This document shows, piece by piece, positions 1-10,810 of a stretch of 64,000 nt of DNA (its first letter is position 1; every line of letters starts with the position of its first letter). The position numbers were made by a program, and so were the translations under genes. Below the pieces are notes generated by a model. It was not told where the DNA came from. It made no database searches and worked only from the letters and a program-made list of their open reading frames with translations. The stretch is from Pseudoscleropodium purum (taxonomy: Eukaryota; Streptophyta; Bryopsida; Hypnales; Brachytheciaceae), in assembly GCA_963969395.1 (NCBI GenBank), contig OZ017796.1, forward strand, positions 40,166,243 to 40,230,242, read 5' to 3'.

Positions 1-424
1 CTTTCATGTTTTGGCCTTTTGTGAGTGGGGCACTGATGAACAGTGATTTGCATTGTTGGGGAACAAGCAAGTGAGGGACGCTTTACACATAAGCTAGAAG
101 CCGGGCCAATTTGTTGCCGAAGAGGCCCAAAATTCTTACTTGGGATTGGACAAAAGGCTGAAATTTGCTCATGGGTCTTTTTTTTTTGTCTTTCCCTTTT
201 TTTTTCCTTTTAATGGTCACTATCTCTTTTAAAAAAAAAGGGGGCTGAAATCTAAAATTTGTACAATTGGTGTCAATAGAATTGGGTTGGCCTATGGGTG
301 TAAAGCGTCCCTTAGTGTAAGGTAGTCTACTCTTAAAATAATCTTTTCACGAGTTAATTGCTTTTTTTAGGGGGAGAGCTAAACTCTTTGCAACAATTTT
401 TAGTTTAATTTTGTAGGAAGAAAA

Positions 425-600
425 ATGGAATTGGCATCTAATATAAGTTGTTTTGTATTTTTTGGACCTTTATGGATTTAGTTATGAACTTTTGAAGTCC
501 GAATGCAATGGTCACTAGAAGTGACTACCCCTTGAAATGTACACTATTGGTACATTGAAGAAAGCGAAATATACCCATGTATCATGATTGTTTTTAGAGC
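425..600 (+). repeat. Dispersed repeat R1, copy A
   Basis: AT-rich block containing a core (about 431-500) that recurs at 4989-5060, 31352-31410 and 45618-45685: GGCATCTAA, then AAGTtGTTTtgTATTTTTT, a run ending in TTATGgATTtagTTATGA. In copies A and B the similarity continues past the core (TGTACA..ATT..TACA stretches). No coding capacity is seen. The rest of 1-890 holds only poly-A/T tracts and no gene. Confidence 0.6.
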
Positions 601-884
601 AAAGTCACTTTTAGAATGTCCTTCCTTACAAACTTGGCGAAATAGCTTGGAGAAGGGGAATCAATTGAAACTCCACCCTTTAATAAAAATATTTTAATAA
701 TTTATCATTTGAATTCATATTTGGAATCAGAGATCAACAAGTGTAATACAGAGGTGACCCCCTAAATGCCAAATACCTGTATTTTTTGAGCTTGGAGTTT
801 ATTTTAAACTATTGTAAATTTTTTTTAAATCAATTTTTGATTAGTCTTATTGATTTAAGAAAAAATATTTTTTTTGTGAATTCA

Positions 885-1330
885 AAGTAGATGTATAAAT
901 GGTTCACATGGGAAAATAAAAACACAACAATATCACTCATGGATTGAAATATTATTAAATGTTTGAACACATTCAAGAGTGTTAAATTTGCAAATTCAAA
1001 GTGGTTTGAAGGCTTTCAGTCCACTTCTTAAATGTCAAATTTAAAATTGAGGTCATGCAAAAAATGAGGATAAAGGACATAACATGCACAACCATGATGA
1101 ACTTATGGCTTCTCAAAATCTTTTCTACAATTTTTATAAATGAACTTCCAATGTGAACTTTTCCTCTAAATCCAATGAATTTGTAGCTGAATAATCTCTA
1201 CAAACCTCAAATACTAAAAAATCAAGATTTGAAATGGTCCCTCCTTGCACAAAATCTTCAATAGAACAAGTATGAACCATTATTTTTATAATTATAACTT
1301 TGATGCCTAACCCCCAAAGGACCAAACCAT
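885..1330 (+). repeat. Dispersed repeat R2, copy 1
   Basis: This stretch resembles 12715-13010 in the same orientation. Shared landmarks in order are CACATRGGAAAA, CAACAATAT, ATGGATTGAAA, GTCAAATTTAAAATTGA and a degenerate AAAATCTTCAATA. Both copies are non-coding and diverged by substitutions and small indels, so this is an old repeat of unknown class. Confidence 0.5.
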
Positions 1331-1549
1331 GTTTTCTCATAACATACTGGTTTTGGGCAACTTACAACAAATGGAGTTTGTTTTCTTTAAAACCTTTCAC
1401 ACAACATGAGTCCAAGGAATAGCTTTAAGGCCCAACAACTTTCAAAATTTTTGACTATATGGTTCAAAAGTTATTGCATAATATGTAATTTTTAACGTTT
1501 GTAAGCAACCCAAAAATTTCTTTAAAAATCATTTTTTTTACAAACAAGA

Positions 1550-1985
1550 TTCATATACACATGGAAAGATTTGAATCCTTCTATTTTAATTTTGAGATGA
1601 AAGTTATGAGGTGTTCTAGTTTGTAGGTAGTTATAGATTCTCTACTTGAAAATAAACTTTGGAGACCTTTATTTAACTCAATTTCTATTATTTTTCGAAA
1701 AAATAAAAACATATGATGTAGATTGTTTATTACTACATTACCATTGTTGAGATTGGTATTTTTCAATTCCATAATTAAATTCTTAACAGTTTAGTGTTTT
1801 GAATCATTCTCTATTTCTTTCTACCTACTGTTTTTTTTCTCATATGTTGTGCAATTCTAAATGATTAAAAAAATTTCAAGCATGTAGCCAACTTGCCTTG
1901 AAGAATGAATCCAAAGAGTTACCACCATTTTGGACATTTTTCATACAAATGTGACCTTATGAAGAGCAGTTGCCCATATTTTCAC
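1550..1985 (+). repeat. Dispersed repeat R3, copy 1 (inverted partner at 23.6 kb)
   Basis: The reverse complement of this block is recognisable at 23565-23975. Matching landmarks are CAAGCATGTAGCCAACTTG here against CAAGTTGGCTACATGCTT there, TTTTGGACATTTT against AAAATGTCCAAAA, and TTGGAGACCTTTATTTAACT against AGTTAAATAAAGGACTTCAA. No ORF of interest is conserved. Confidence 0.6.
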
Positions 1986-2039
1986 ATGGCCAAAAAAAAT
2001 GATTTTTGCCACTTCAAATGTCAATATGCACCATGACAA

Positions 2040-2400
2040 GAAAAATTTATGAATTTTTTAATTTTAACCCCACCCCATCCCTTCTTATAATTTTGGGAGG
2101 GTGCAAAAGTTTTTTAAATTGAAATTGAAATTGTCCCCCCCATCCCCCTCTTATAATTTTGGAAGGGTGGAATTGCAAACAATGAGTATAGGATATTCCC
2201 ATATTGTTGTATCCATATCCCGTTGTCCATATCCGTATATGACTATATCATAGTTGTATTTGTATTGTATTTCACGTGTACATCTGATGGCTATTGATTT
2301 TTCTTAGAGGGGGGGGGAGGGGGGGGGGGGGTAGAATTTTTTTTAATGGATCGGATGGCTTCTAATTTTTTTATTTTTTGTTTTTTTTGGGGGGGGGAAG
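2040..2400. repeat. Tandem duplication and poly-G/poly-T tracts
   Basis: A C-rich unit followed by CTTATAATTTTGGgAGGGTG occurs twice (about 2068-2106 and 2135-2172). From 2309 there is an almost pure G run of about 23 bases broken by one A, and at 2370-2400 a T run followed by a G run. The region is simple sequence without a gene. Confidence 0.7.
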
Positions 2401-2739
2401 TGTGACAGCCTTTTTTTAGTGGATAGTCATGCAATCTTTGTGGTGAAAAAATTTGAAAAAAATTTCCACGTCTATTCAAATTAGTATACTACAAGGTCCT
2501 ATGGTTATATGTGTCTAAAAATGTTTTTCATCTAAAATTTGGCACTTATATCAAAAATGGCAGTTTTGGAGCATTTTGGGTGAAAACATAGCCTTTGACC
2601 TTTAGGGGTTAAAATAAACTTTAAAGGATTTAGAATTGTAATATTGGGCTATTCAACTAAAAAAGAAATTATAAAAATCTTACTTCAAAATTATTTTACA
2701 TAACTTTGAAGTTTAGCTGATACCCAAATATAGTGTCTT

Positions 2740-3268
2740 GGGCATTAGGATTTATGAACATCCTCAATACAACTAATATATTAGCCCTCCAAATATATTT
2801 CTAACTTTTGACTTGTATATAATTAGAACTTGAAATTACTATTGATAGAAGTGCAATCCAAAGTACTTTGAATAGACACTAGATAATTCAGAGTTGGATA
2901 TTAGACAAATAATTCAAAAGCAAGCTAAAAGTAAAAAATTATAAAGGTTTCAAATGGCAAATCATGCTTATCACAACAAAATTTGGCGAATTGCACTCCA
3001 AACAAAATATAATGTGCAATTGGTCGAATTTTGTTGTAGTAAGTATGGTTTAGTAAATACTCTATAATTTATGACTTTTAGTTTTTTTTTTTAATCAATT
3101 GTCCAATATCTAGAGTTTAAATTTCTTATATATATCCAAACTACTTCAGAATGTGTTTTCAACAATAGTGATTTCAAATTTTAATTATACACAAGTCAAA
3201 AGTTAAAATACATTTGGAGGTTCAATATATTGGTTAGATTGAAGATGCTCTAAGAATGACAATGCTAA
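2740..3268. repeat. Foldback element of about 0.53 kb with almost no loop
   Basis: The two halves are inverted copies of each other, roughly 2740-2998 and 3012-3268, with about 14 bases between them. Outer ends pair as GCATTagGAttTatGAaCATC against the complement of GAtGcTCtaAgaATGacaATGC. Inner ends pair as CAACAAAATTtGgCgAATTGCAC against GTGCAATTgGtCGAATTTTGTTG. The arms carry scattered mismatches, so the element is not recent. It encodes no protein. It could be a foldback transposon or MITE, or a locus whose transcript would make a long hairpin RNA. Confidence 0.75.
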
Positions 3269-3279
3269 CCAACTGCAAA

Positions 3280-3542
3280 ACATTAGAAGAATTTTGGAGG
3301 CTCCAGAAGCTTGTTTCGGGCATGTTCCCCCACAATTGTTCCCCGCAGTGAGGGGAACGGCCCGTTGTGAGAATTTAAAAAAAAGTCTCCAAATGCAAAA
3401 AAAATTGAAAAAATAAATAAAATTGAGTCATTGACGCGGCAAGGGCTGGGCCATGTCATACCACTACGCCAAACCTATTCCATGCGTTCACATGCTATGA
3501 TAACTTGCAGGCATCTAGAGGCCCCAAAAATCTTCTAATGTG
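3280..3542. mobile_element. CATTAG MITE family, copy 1
   Basis: The left end reads ACATTAGAAGAATTTTGGAG and the right end, read inward on the other strand, ACATTAGAAGATTTTTGGGG. These form a terminal inverted repeat of about 20 bp. The inside holds A-rich stretches and a GACGCGGCAAGGG segment but no ORF. Related elements lie at 22956-23242, 29099-29435 and 33749-33987. Target duplications are not clear. Confidence 0.6.
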
Positions 3543-4984
3543 TGGTAAAGATTTTTACTTGGAGATTTAGATAAATTGTGTGAATTTGCCCAAATTTATA
3601 ACTTACAATATGTTTGGATTTGGTATAACTAAAATGTGTCCCAATAATTGTCACCCTTTGCAATCAACCTTTGAAGGTCCCAAAGACTCAAGGAATTTTG
3701 TTGTAATAGCAACATATTTTTGACATAGATGGTGCATGGTATCAGTAATACAATAATGATAAAAGTTTGTCATTGTGTTGAGTTGTGTCTCATCATATTT
3801 GACTTCCGAATTTGAATCATTATTGTATGTCATGCATAGGTGAGAGAAGCTACAAAATAGTTTCGTATTTAGCAACTATGGTGCCACATTTTAGCATTAT
3901 GTGTTTTAAATGCTAAAATGACTAATAAATGAAATATATTGATTGTCGAGTTATCAATCTTACTAGTGGTTGTATTTCTTGCCATATTTTGGTACATAAT
4001 TTGTATTCTCTTTATGCTATTGTCCCATATATACAATTTTCTATAGCCTTTTAATACAAGAGTTAAGTAGAACATATGGAAGTTTGAAATTAAAAAATGA
4101 AATGTGGTAAAAGGTAGCTACACCTGATCTTAACCACTTTCAAAAATCACTCACTCTAGATTCTTGCCTAAAATATATTCCCACTATTTATCAAAGCTCA
4201 TGGTAAGTTTTAGATACAACTACTTTCAGCACTTTGAAAATTCATCGTTACTCATATCACATCCAAAAAATGCATTCTAGAAAAATCCAGTCAATCCCCT
4301 TTTGACTACCAACAAATTCCGATGAAAAGTTTTTCAACAGAACAATGTTAACCATGCTGAATTGCTTATACACATGTGCAATTTCAAGTGTAATTAATTT
4401 CCTTAGAAATGAAACCATACCCCTAAAATCCAAGTTGAGAACGTTGGGTCCCAAATGAAGAGATATGGTCTCCTCTAAAACGTGCTCAATTGCAATTAGT
4501 GACAATTATAGGTGCACATACCTTACCTTACCCCTCTCCCAAAATTACCCCCTGTCTAACCTAAATATGGGTAATTGTACTGCACTGTCTGCCTGTAAAG
4601 TCCAACGGTCAAGCCCACTAATTGAACAGAGACACTTGTAGACCTGATTTTTCAAATTCTACACGTGTTTCTCATTAATTGGTTCCAGCACCTTCCCTGA
4701 ATTTGAATTTGGCATACGAGGGAGATGTATCTTAAGGTACAGTTACTTACAGCAGTAATTAAAGAGCAAATCGTAGACGAAATTTACATGAGCCAGGGAT
4801 TCTATTTGCAGCGACTCAGTCTTTGTCCGGGAATTTTTTTGTTGGAATTGACTGAAAGGGAGGCAACCCATTTCTGACCACTTAAGGTAGGAGGTCCATA
4901 AATCGACCATTTAAGAGTTGGAACTGACTTTTGGAGAGGTGAAACTTCTTGAGTTTCTTTTTGTAAATTTTCCTTGAAAGACAA

Positions 4985-5075
4985 GTAGAATTGGCATCTA
5001 ACCCAAGTCGTTTCATATTTTTTGGAGCTTTGTGGAATTAGTTATGATGTTTTGAAGCTGAAGTGGTATAAAGCT
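4985..5075 (+). repeat. Dispersed repeat R1, copy B
   Basis: Contains the R1 core (TTGGCATCTAACCCAAGTcG, TTTCaTATTTTTTGGAGC, TTAGTTATGA). Flanking 5095-5215 contains several TGTACA(T) motifs, as in copy A. The intervals 3543-4984 and 5076-5680 otherwise hold no gene that I can support. Confidence 0.6.
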
Positions 5076-5679
5076 CTAATAGCGTCCACCTCCTAAAATG
5101 TACATTATTTGCACATGGCTGAAGGCTACAAAAAAGCAACATGTACACAAGATGTACATTTAAGGAAGTGGGTGCTTTTAGAGTTTGTGCCCTTTAAGAA
5201 CTTCCTACCTTAAGTAGTTACACAAATCTACAGGGCAGGTTTTTCTCATATGTAAAAAGAGAGTTTGGAGAGAAGGTTTTCATAAAATTTAAAGTTTTTA
5301 TTTCTAAAAAAACATAATTGTTGTGAAATTTTTAGTTAAAGATTGTGTTCAACCCATACTAGTCATATAGACCTTCTTCTTTCTTTCTAACTAAGGGTTG
5401 GTTGCAATGTTGAGAGTCTCATAGACAATCATCATGCACGACAAGTGCATTGGGAATCATGCTATAATTCATCACTATTCATCTCTCTTGTATAGAAAGA
5501 GAGCAACCTACATTGCTCAAATGTATGTGTGTGATCATGAATGGGTTGTTTCACATATTTTAGTGAATTTTGTCATTGGGGACAAATGAAAGTTGAAAGT
5601 TCATTGAATTTTTTTCCAATAATGTAGGATGACATTGTGACATTTGGATGAATATTCAATTTTTCATTTATAACTAGTG

Positions 5680-6145
5680 TGCCATGTGTCATTGCTATAG
5701 TTAAAAAATAAAAATAAATGTATTTTAAATTTTTTTAAATTTATAAAAACTTCAAAATTCAATAATTTTTACTTGTAGGTTTAAACACCACAAAACAAAG
5801 ATTGTGCATCTCTCTTTGCAAAGAGCTCTCTAATAATACCAAGAAGGCAACTTGGGGATGTACAGTTATGGGGATTTCAATGTAACAAACAAAACAAACA
5901 ATCTAACTTACAATATAGACCAATGTGCCATGTGCCATTGCTATAGTCAAAGTAAAGGTAAAAGTAAAATTTTAATTCATATAGAAACTTTGAAATTCAA
6001 TAACTTTCACATCATGAGTTGGAATGTCACAAAACAAAGCCCATGCACCCCTCTTTGGTATCAAAAACATGATCAAGGAATGCACAGTCCAAGAGATTTC
6101 AATGTAACAAATAAAGCAAAACAAACAAACACACTAAATTAAGGT
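5680..6145 (+). repeat. Repeat R4, two tandem units of about 225-245 bp
   Basis: Unit 1 (about 5680-5905) and unit 2 (about 5925-6145) share, in order, GTGCCATGTGyCATTGCTATAG, AAACTTyraAATTCAATAA, CACAAAACAAAG, TGCAYCyCTCTTTG and ATTTCAATGTAACAAA. A further copy in the same orientation lies at 26772-26985, and a partial inverted copy at about 6680-6830 (TTATTGAATTTCAAAGTT, ACCATAGCAATAG). Although an open frame crosses the repeat, nothing suggests a protein. Confidence 0.65.
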
Positions 6146-6679
6146 ATGGATATACGTATTCATGAATGTAAAAAACAAGATGTTTTATGTTAGTTAAAAT
6201 CGCAGGTTGCACTACTTTGGAAAATTGAAAATAAAATCAATGATTGGATGTTTACGTAGCTCGTGTAAAATATCTTAACCTTTAATTCCGTACTAAGCCC
6301 CTTAGGCTTGATTTTTAGAGAATCATTTACAAAAACATCTCTTGTATTTTATTTTGAACATTTCAACCTATTAGATCTACTTCAATCACGAATATAGCTC
6401 ATCAAGCACCACATTTAGGATGCAAAGTGAATGCACTATTTCCTATTCACTTCAAGAAGATTCTTTTTATCTTCCTTTGGATTGCCTTTTTTAGGTAAGT
6501 GAATGTTAATTGAGGGATAAATCCTAAGTGACAATGAAGAAAACTTTGGATGTAAAATTTAAACATTTTTCTTCAAGTTTTTGAAATTTGCATCAATTTT
6601 GAAGATTTAAAGTATGATGTTCAAGTATTATTTATATTAAAAATTCTAACAAAACTTCACAAAATAAATATGTTGAATT

Positions 6680-6830
6680 AGGTTGTTTGTTTTGTGGCAT
6701 TCGGATGTATGGTGTGAAAGTTATTGAATTTCAAAGTTGTTATGTATTTTTTTAAATAAAAAAATTACTTTTTCTTTTCTTTGACCATAGCAATAGCATA
6801 GGGCATACTAGCCATAGTGAATCTACTATG
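6680..6830 (-). repeat. Repeat R4, partial inverted copy
   Basis: Reading the minus strand gives TGCTATTGCTATGGTCAAAG, a long A/T run and AACTTTGAAATTCAATAACT, matching repeat R4 unit 2. It lies about 540 bp downstream of the tandem pair, in opposite orientation. Confidence 0.5.
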
Positions 6831-6894
6831 CCTCATGCCATTGCCACGGTCCTAATCAATCCATAGTAAAGTAAAGCTAGAGTCCTAGTGAAGT

Positions 6895-7000
6895 CATGAC
6901 TCTAGGTTAGTACGAAGACTAGTATGCCATTGCTCAAACTTTAGGCTAGTATTAAGACTAGTATGCCATTGCCACAATCTTAGGAATGAAAAGCCAAAGT
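6895..7000 (+). repeat. Short tandem repeat, unit about 55-60 bp
   Basis: The string AAGACTAGTATGCCATTGC appears twice (about 6916 and 6955), each time preceded by TAGGyTAGTAy and followed by a related sequence. A partial third unit precedes them. Non-coding. Confidence 0.55.
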
Positions 7001-7390
7001 TCTAGTGAATCTTCATGAAAAAAATTTGGAATTTGACAAATTCGCTAAATTCATATTTTTTATTTCTAAATATTTCATTTTCTTAGAGAATTGGAAAATT
7101 ATAATTGAGTTTTAGTTTTCTATTGTTTAGTGGAAATTGGTAAAATCCATTGGGGATTAAAACCTCATTACTTTCTTCAAATAATAAATCTTTGACAGTA
7201 GCTTCATATTCAATACTTTGTATTCATTTTTTTGATATCAAAAATTGATTCCTATAATGTTAATTTGAAAAATACAAATAGAAATACAACTTCATGTATT
7301 AACTTGAAGGAATAATTTTGTTATTTGCCCCAAAAGTTGCATGAACTTGAATAGCGACCTTAAAAGGATCCCTCTAAATTAGTCCTACTA

Positions 7391-7587
7391 CACTACAAGG
7401 AAAGGGGTGTTTTAAGTAAGTTTTAAAGTATAGTCCTAAACATAAGATTATAAATAATGATCTTTAAGGAGATTTTCAATAAAAATTTGTTAGAACTACT
7501 TGTTTAATTTTAAAGGTCATTACTTATAATCTCATGTCTAGGACCATACTTGAAAACTCACTTAAAACACCCCTTTCTCTTGTAGTG
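7391..7587. mobile_element. Short CACTA-type MITE (197 bp)
   Basis: Starts CACTACAAGGAAAGGGGTGT and ends with the near-perfect inverse, ACACCCCTTTCTCTTGTAGTG. The terminal inverted repeat is at least 25 bp with one or two mismatches. It is flanked on both sides by CTA (7388-7390 and 7588-7590), the 3-bp target duplication expected of CACTA elements. The interior is symmetric well beyond the ends (TAGTCCTAAACATAAGATTA against TAATCTCATGTCTAGGACCA), so the whole element can fold back. It has no ORF and would depend on a transposase supplied in trans. Confidence 0.85.
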
Positions 7588-7590
7588 CTA

Positions 7591-9829
7591 GCATTGCTTG
7601 GAGGTGAAGAAGTAGACCTTTGATTCAAATTTTACACCTAAAAAGAAGAAAACACTAGAGCCTATTATTTATCAAAGATGGTCAAATTTAAATCATATAA
7701 CTCAAATTGGTTTGGAAGTCAAGAAATACAATACTATCCACTACAAAATAAGGGGGCAAATTTCGTATTTATTCCAAATAAATAAATTTTTTAGGACTTC
7801 ATTTTTTGTCCATATTAGGAAATATTGTGATTGCTTTAGGGGAGTTAGATGACCATTATAGATATACTTTTTGTTGTTTGGGGGGGTAGCCTTGAGACTC
7901 TTTTGAGTCAATTGGGTAGCAAAATTAAAAAAATGTATAACAAATTCATATTTTACCAACTAGAATAAAATCTCAATTTCTTTCTTTTCATTCCTCACAT
8001 TTATATGTATGTGGAAAAAAAGTTTTTAACAAGACAAATAAGGCAAACTAATCATTTTGCATGTTATAGGCTAGTTTATATTATACAGGAATGAAAAACG
8101 AGAGCCTTTTATATGTTTTATGTAACTTCAAGAAGATTGCATCTCTACATAATTTCAAGACATATGATTGAGTACTTCTTGAGAAAGTACCTTCTATTTT
8201 ACATTAAAATGTATAATATCTTCGAGATTTAAGGTACACCATGTGTCCTCATAGAAGGTGATACATCTCATGAACATTAAACTTTTCATCTCTAACAAAT
8301 GATTGTGTTTCTGGGAAACCAAATTCTCCATGTAGTTGCAATTTGAAGCACATCTCAAATAAGAATTGGAGAGGGGTCACATGGTCTATATTTGTTTTTG
8401 TTTTGTCTCCTAAGAAAAATGTCAGAGATAAGCCATTCTAGAAAGGAGGTGCAAGGCCCTTCTAACTCCTTTGATTCTAAAGCACACTTGCCATTTGAAG
8501 AGACAATGTTCTTGGGTTTTATTTTTATTTTTTATTCACAATGTTTGCATTTACAAAGAAAACCCGTGCTTGCACTTTGGTTGCCCCATTGGTAGACAAC
8601 CTAAATTGACCTACTATACAAAAATTTAACCTAGTTGGCTACTAGTTGTCTCAGAAAAATTTGATGGATGCTTGGCATTCTTCCTTTGCAAGGTCAACTT
8701 CAATTAATTTGACAAAAATCTATTGAGTTGTAATCTAGAGATTAGGTCATTTTTATATCCAATTTATGCAATGCTGTTGAATAAGGGGCACTAAAGAATA
8801 GAGTCAGTGGAGCTCCGTGATCATTCTTTGGGGACAAATTTTAAGTTCTTGGTAAGTCTCAAAGACGATATAGCCATAAAATTCTTATGAGAGGATTTGA
8901 CCTTGTATGAATTTTTATCTCTTTGTTGTCTTGATGATCCAAATTCTTTGTACTAATAAATGTTGTAATTCCATTGAAACATCATTGGTGCATTCAAATA
9001 ATCCAATTTGGTGGGAGATCATGAATTTATTACAAAATTTTATAATGATCTTCTTGGATTTGAAAATGGATTGGATGTCTTTGCTTTAGTTAATGAGTGC
9101 CACCTATTTGTCTTTTTTTAGAGGAAATTTATGTCCCATACACTATAATCGAGAATTAAGAGATGATTTCTTGTCTTTTTTCATGTGCGAGGCAATTGCC
9201 AAGAATTGCAGTGGATTCTTGCATTGTCTTTTAATCTTACTAAATGTTGTCTCAAATGTGTTTGACTTGGTTGATGTTTTTATGCATCCAAGTGCTTCCA
9301 AAGGTGTAGTAATATTTCCCAATATATAGTCGTTAAGGTCTATATATTCTCTATTGAATAAAAATTGCTCTTTCCCTATAACATTTGAATTGGTTGGTTG
9401 GTGAAAAATGAGGTACGATGGGGTCAGATATTAAGCCATGCCTTCCTAATACACAACCATATGTCTAATCTTGCTCCATAAACTCGAGTGCAAATAAGAT
9501 AAAATAAATGTATTTTGTCCATTACCTACTTTTTTAGATTGAGGTATTTGATATGGTGCATGATTAATTACTTACAAAGTGCAATTCTAAACATAAGGTC
9601 GTGTATAAACAACTAATTTAAAACAATTTGACATTCAAATTTGGAATTAGTAAGTTTAAATCTTTTGAAGTTTTTCAACAGAATACGTGAAGCCTATGTT
9701 ACTTTTGTTTTTCTTCATTACTATCATTAGACTAAAGGTAGTTGTGAATCAATGCCTTCACGTTATTCATAGTCCTTATATGGAGACACCAATAGAATGC
9801 AACATACTAGATTCATACAAGTAAAATTT
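7591..9829. other. Gene-free AT-rich stretch
   Basis: No coding region, tRNA or mobile-element end is recognised here. It may include further decayed 3' sequence of the LINE that follows on the minus strand, but I could not align anything convincingly. Confidence 0.4.
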
Positions 9830-10810
9830 AAAATACATTGAATATCTTTAATGCAAGTGAAAGATGCATTGTACTCCAATATGCTAATTTTTTGTTCAAG
9901 GATTTGAGTACAACTTCAAATCTCTTTGATATTAGGATTTGGAATCCTACTATGAAACCAAGATATTGTGTCATGTCTTCTAGGCCAATCCATTTAAGCT
10001 ACTTTGCTTCATTCCATGAAATTTTTTGGATGTTGTTTGAGACCCTAATTGCAATCAATTTGTGCCAATTAATGCATGCACCAACAATGTTGGCAAAAGT
10101 CTTAAATACCCCTTTGCCTATGATGAAATTAGCCTCATTTCTATCAAGGTATATATATCTACAAACTTGCAATTGGTAGATGATTCATGGCATCTCAATA
10201 ATAAAATACATTGAACACCCTTAGACTTCTCAAAATTTGACCCTAGTATATCAACAACAAATAAATATAAAAGGGTGTTAAAAGGCACCCTTATTGTATT
10301 AAATACAATAGTCTTGACTTTCTTTTTCGTTATTGTATTGGGTCCGACAGCATGCTACAAACCTATATAGAACATTTGCATCCATGATATCTACTATGTA
10401 TTAAACTTGGATGTTGCTATTGATCCTTTACAAAAAAACCGTTTGCATTGAAAGGCCTTCTCAAAATTGAACAACAACAATGCCAAAGGTTGCATCAATT
10501 CTATAGCCCAATCCATCATTTCAAATTTCAAGAATATGTTATTGACAATGCTTTTACTTTTCATGAATTATATCTACCTAGGCTTGATAAATTGGCCTAG
10601 CAATGGTTGTAGATGTCTAACAAATGTTTTCCCAAGAAGCTTGTAGTCCATCCTTAATAGGGTAATTGGTCTTTAGTATTTTATATAGGTTTTTTTCTCT
10701 ACCTTTTGGAAGGAAACACAAAGATTTGGCATTCAATTTTTTATGCAAGTTTGATGGCCTTCTTTGAAAACCTTTAAGAGGTCAATTCCCATTGTATCCT
10801 AAATTTGATT
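9830..10810 (-). pseudogene. Decayed L1-type LINE, reverse transcriptase fragments
   Basis: The minus strand carries L1-clade reverse-transcriptase landmarks in the expected order but in several frames with many stops. RPITLL..DYKLLGK lies near 10675-10630, and ALLLFNFEKAF, the equivalent of the catalytic (V/L)DFxKAFD block, near 10480. A degenerate LxTLLYLFVVD lies near 10290 and MTQYLGFIVG near 9975. KKLAYW..MHLSLALKIFNV lies near 9890-9840. The FADD catalytic block is not recognisable. This is an old, non-functional insertion with no visible poly-A tail or target duplication. The family call rests on motif order. Confidence 0.7.

Noticed and set aside
6895..7000. CRISPR-like direct repeats
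   Set aside because: Only two or three imperfect tandem units in a plant nuclear sequence; no spacer structure.
9838..10179. 113-codon plus-strand frame
   Set aside because: Antisense to recognisable LINE reverse-transcriptase remnants.
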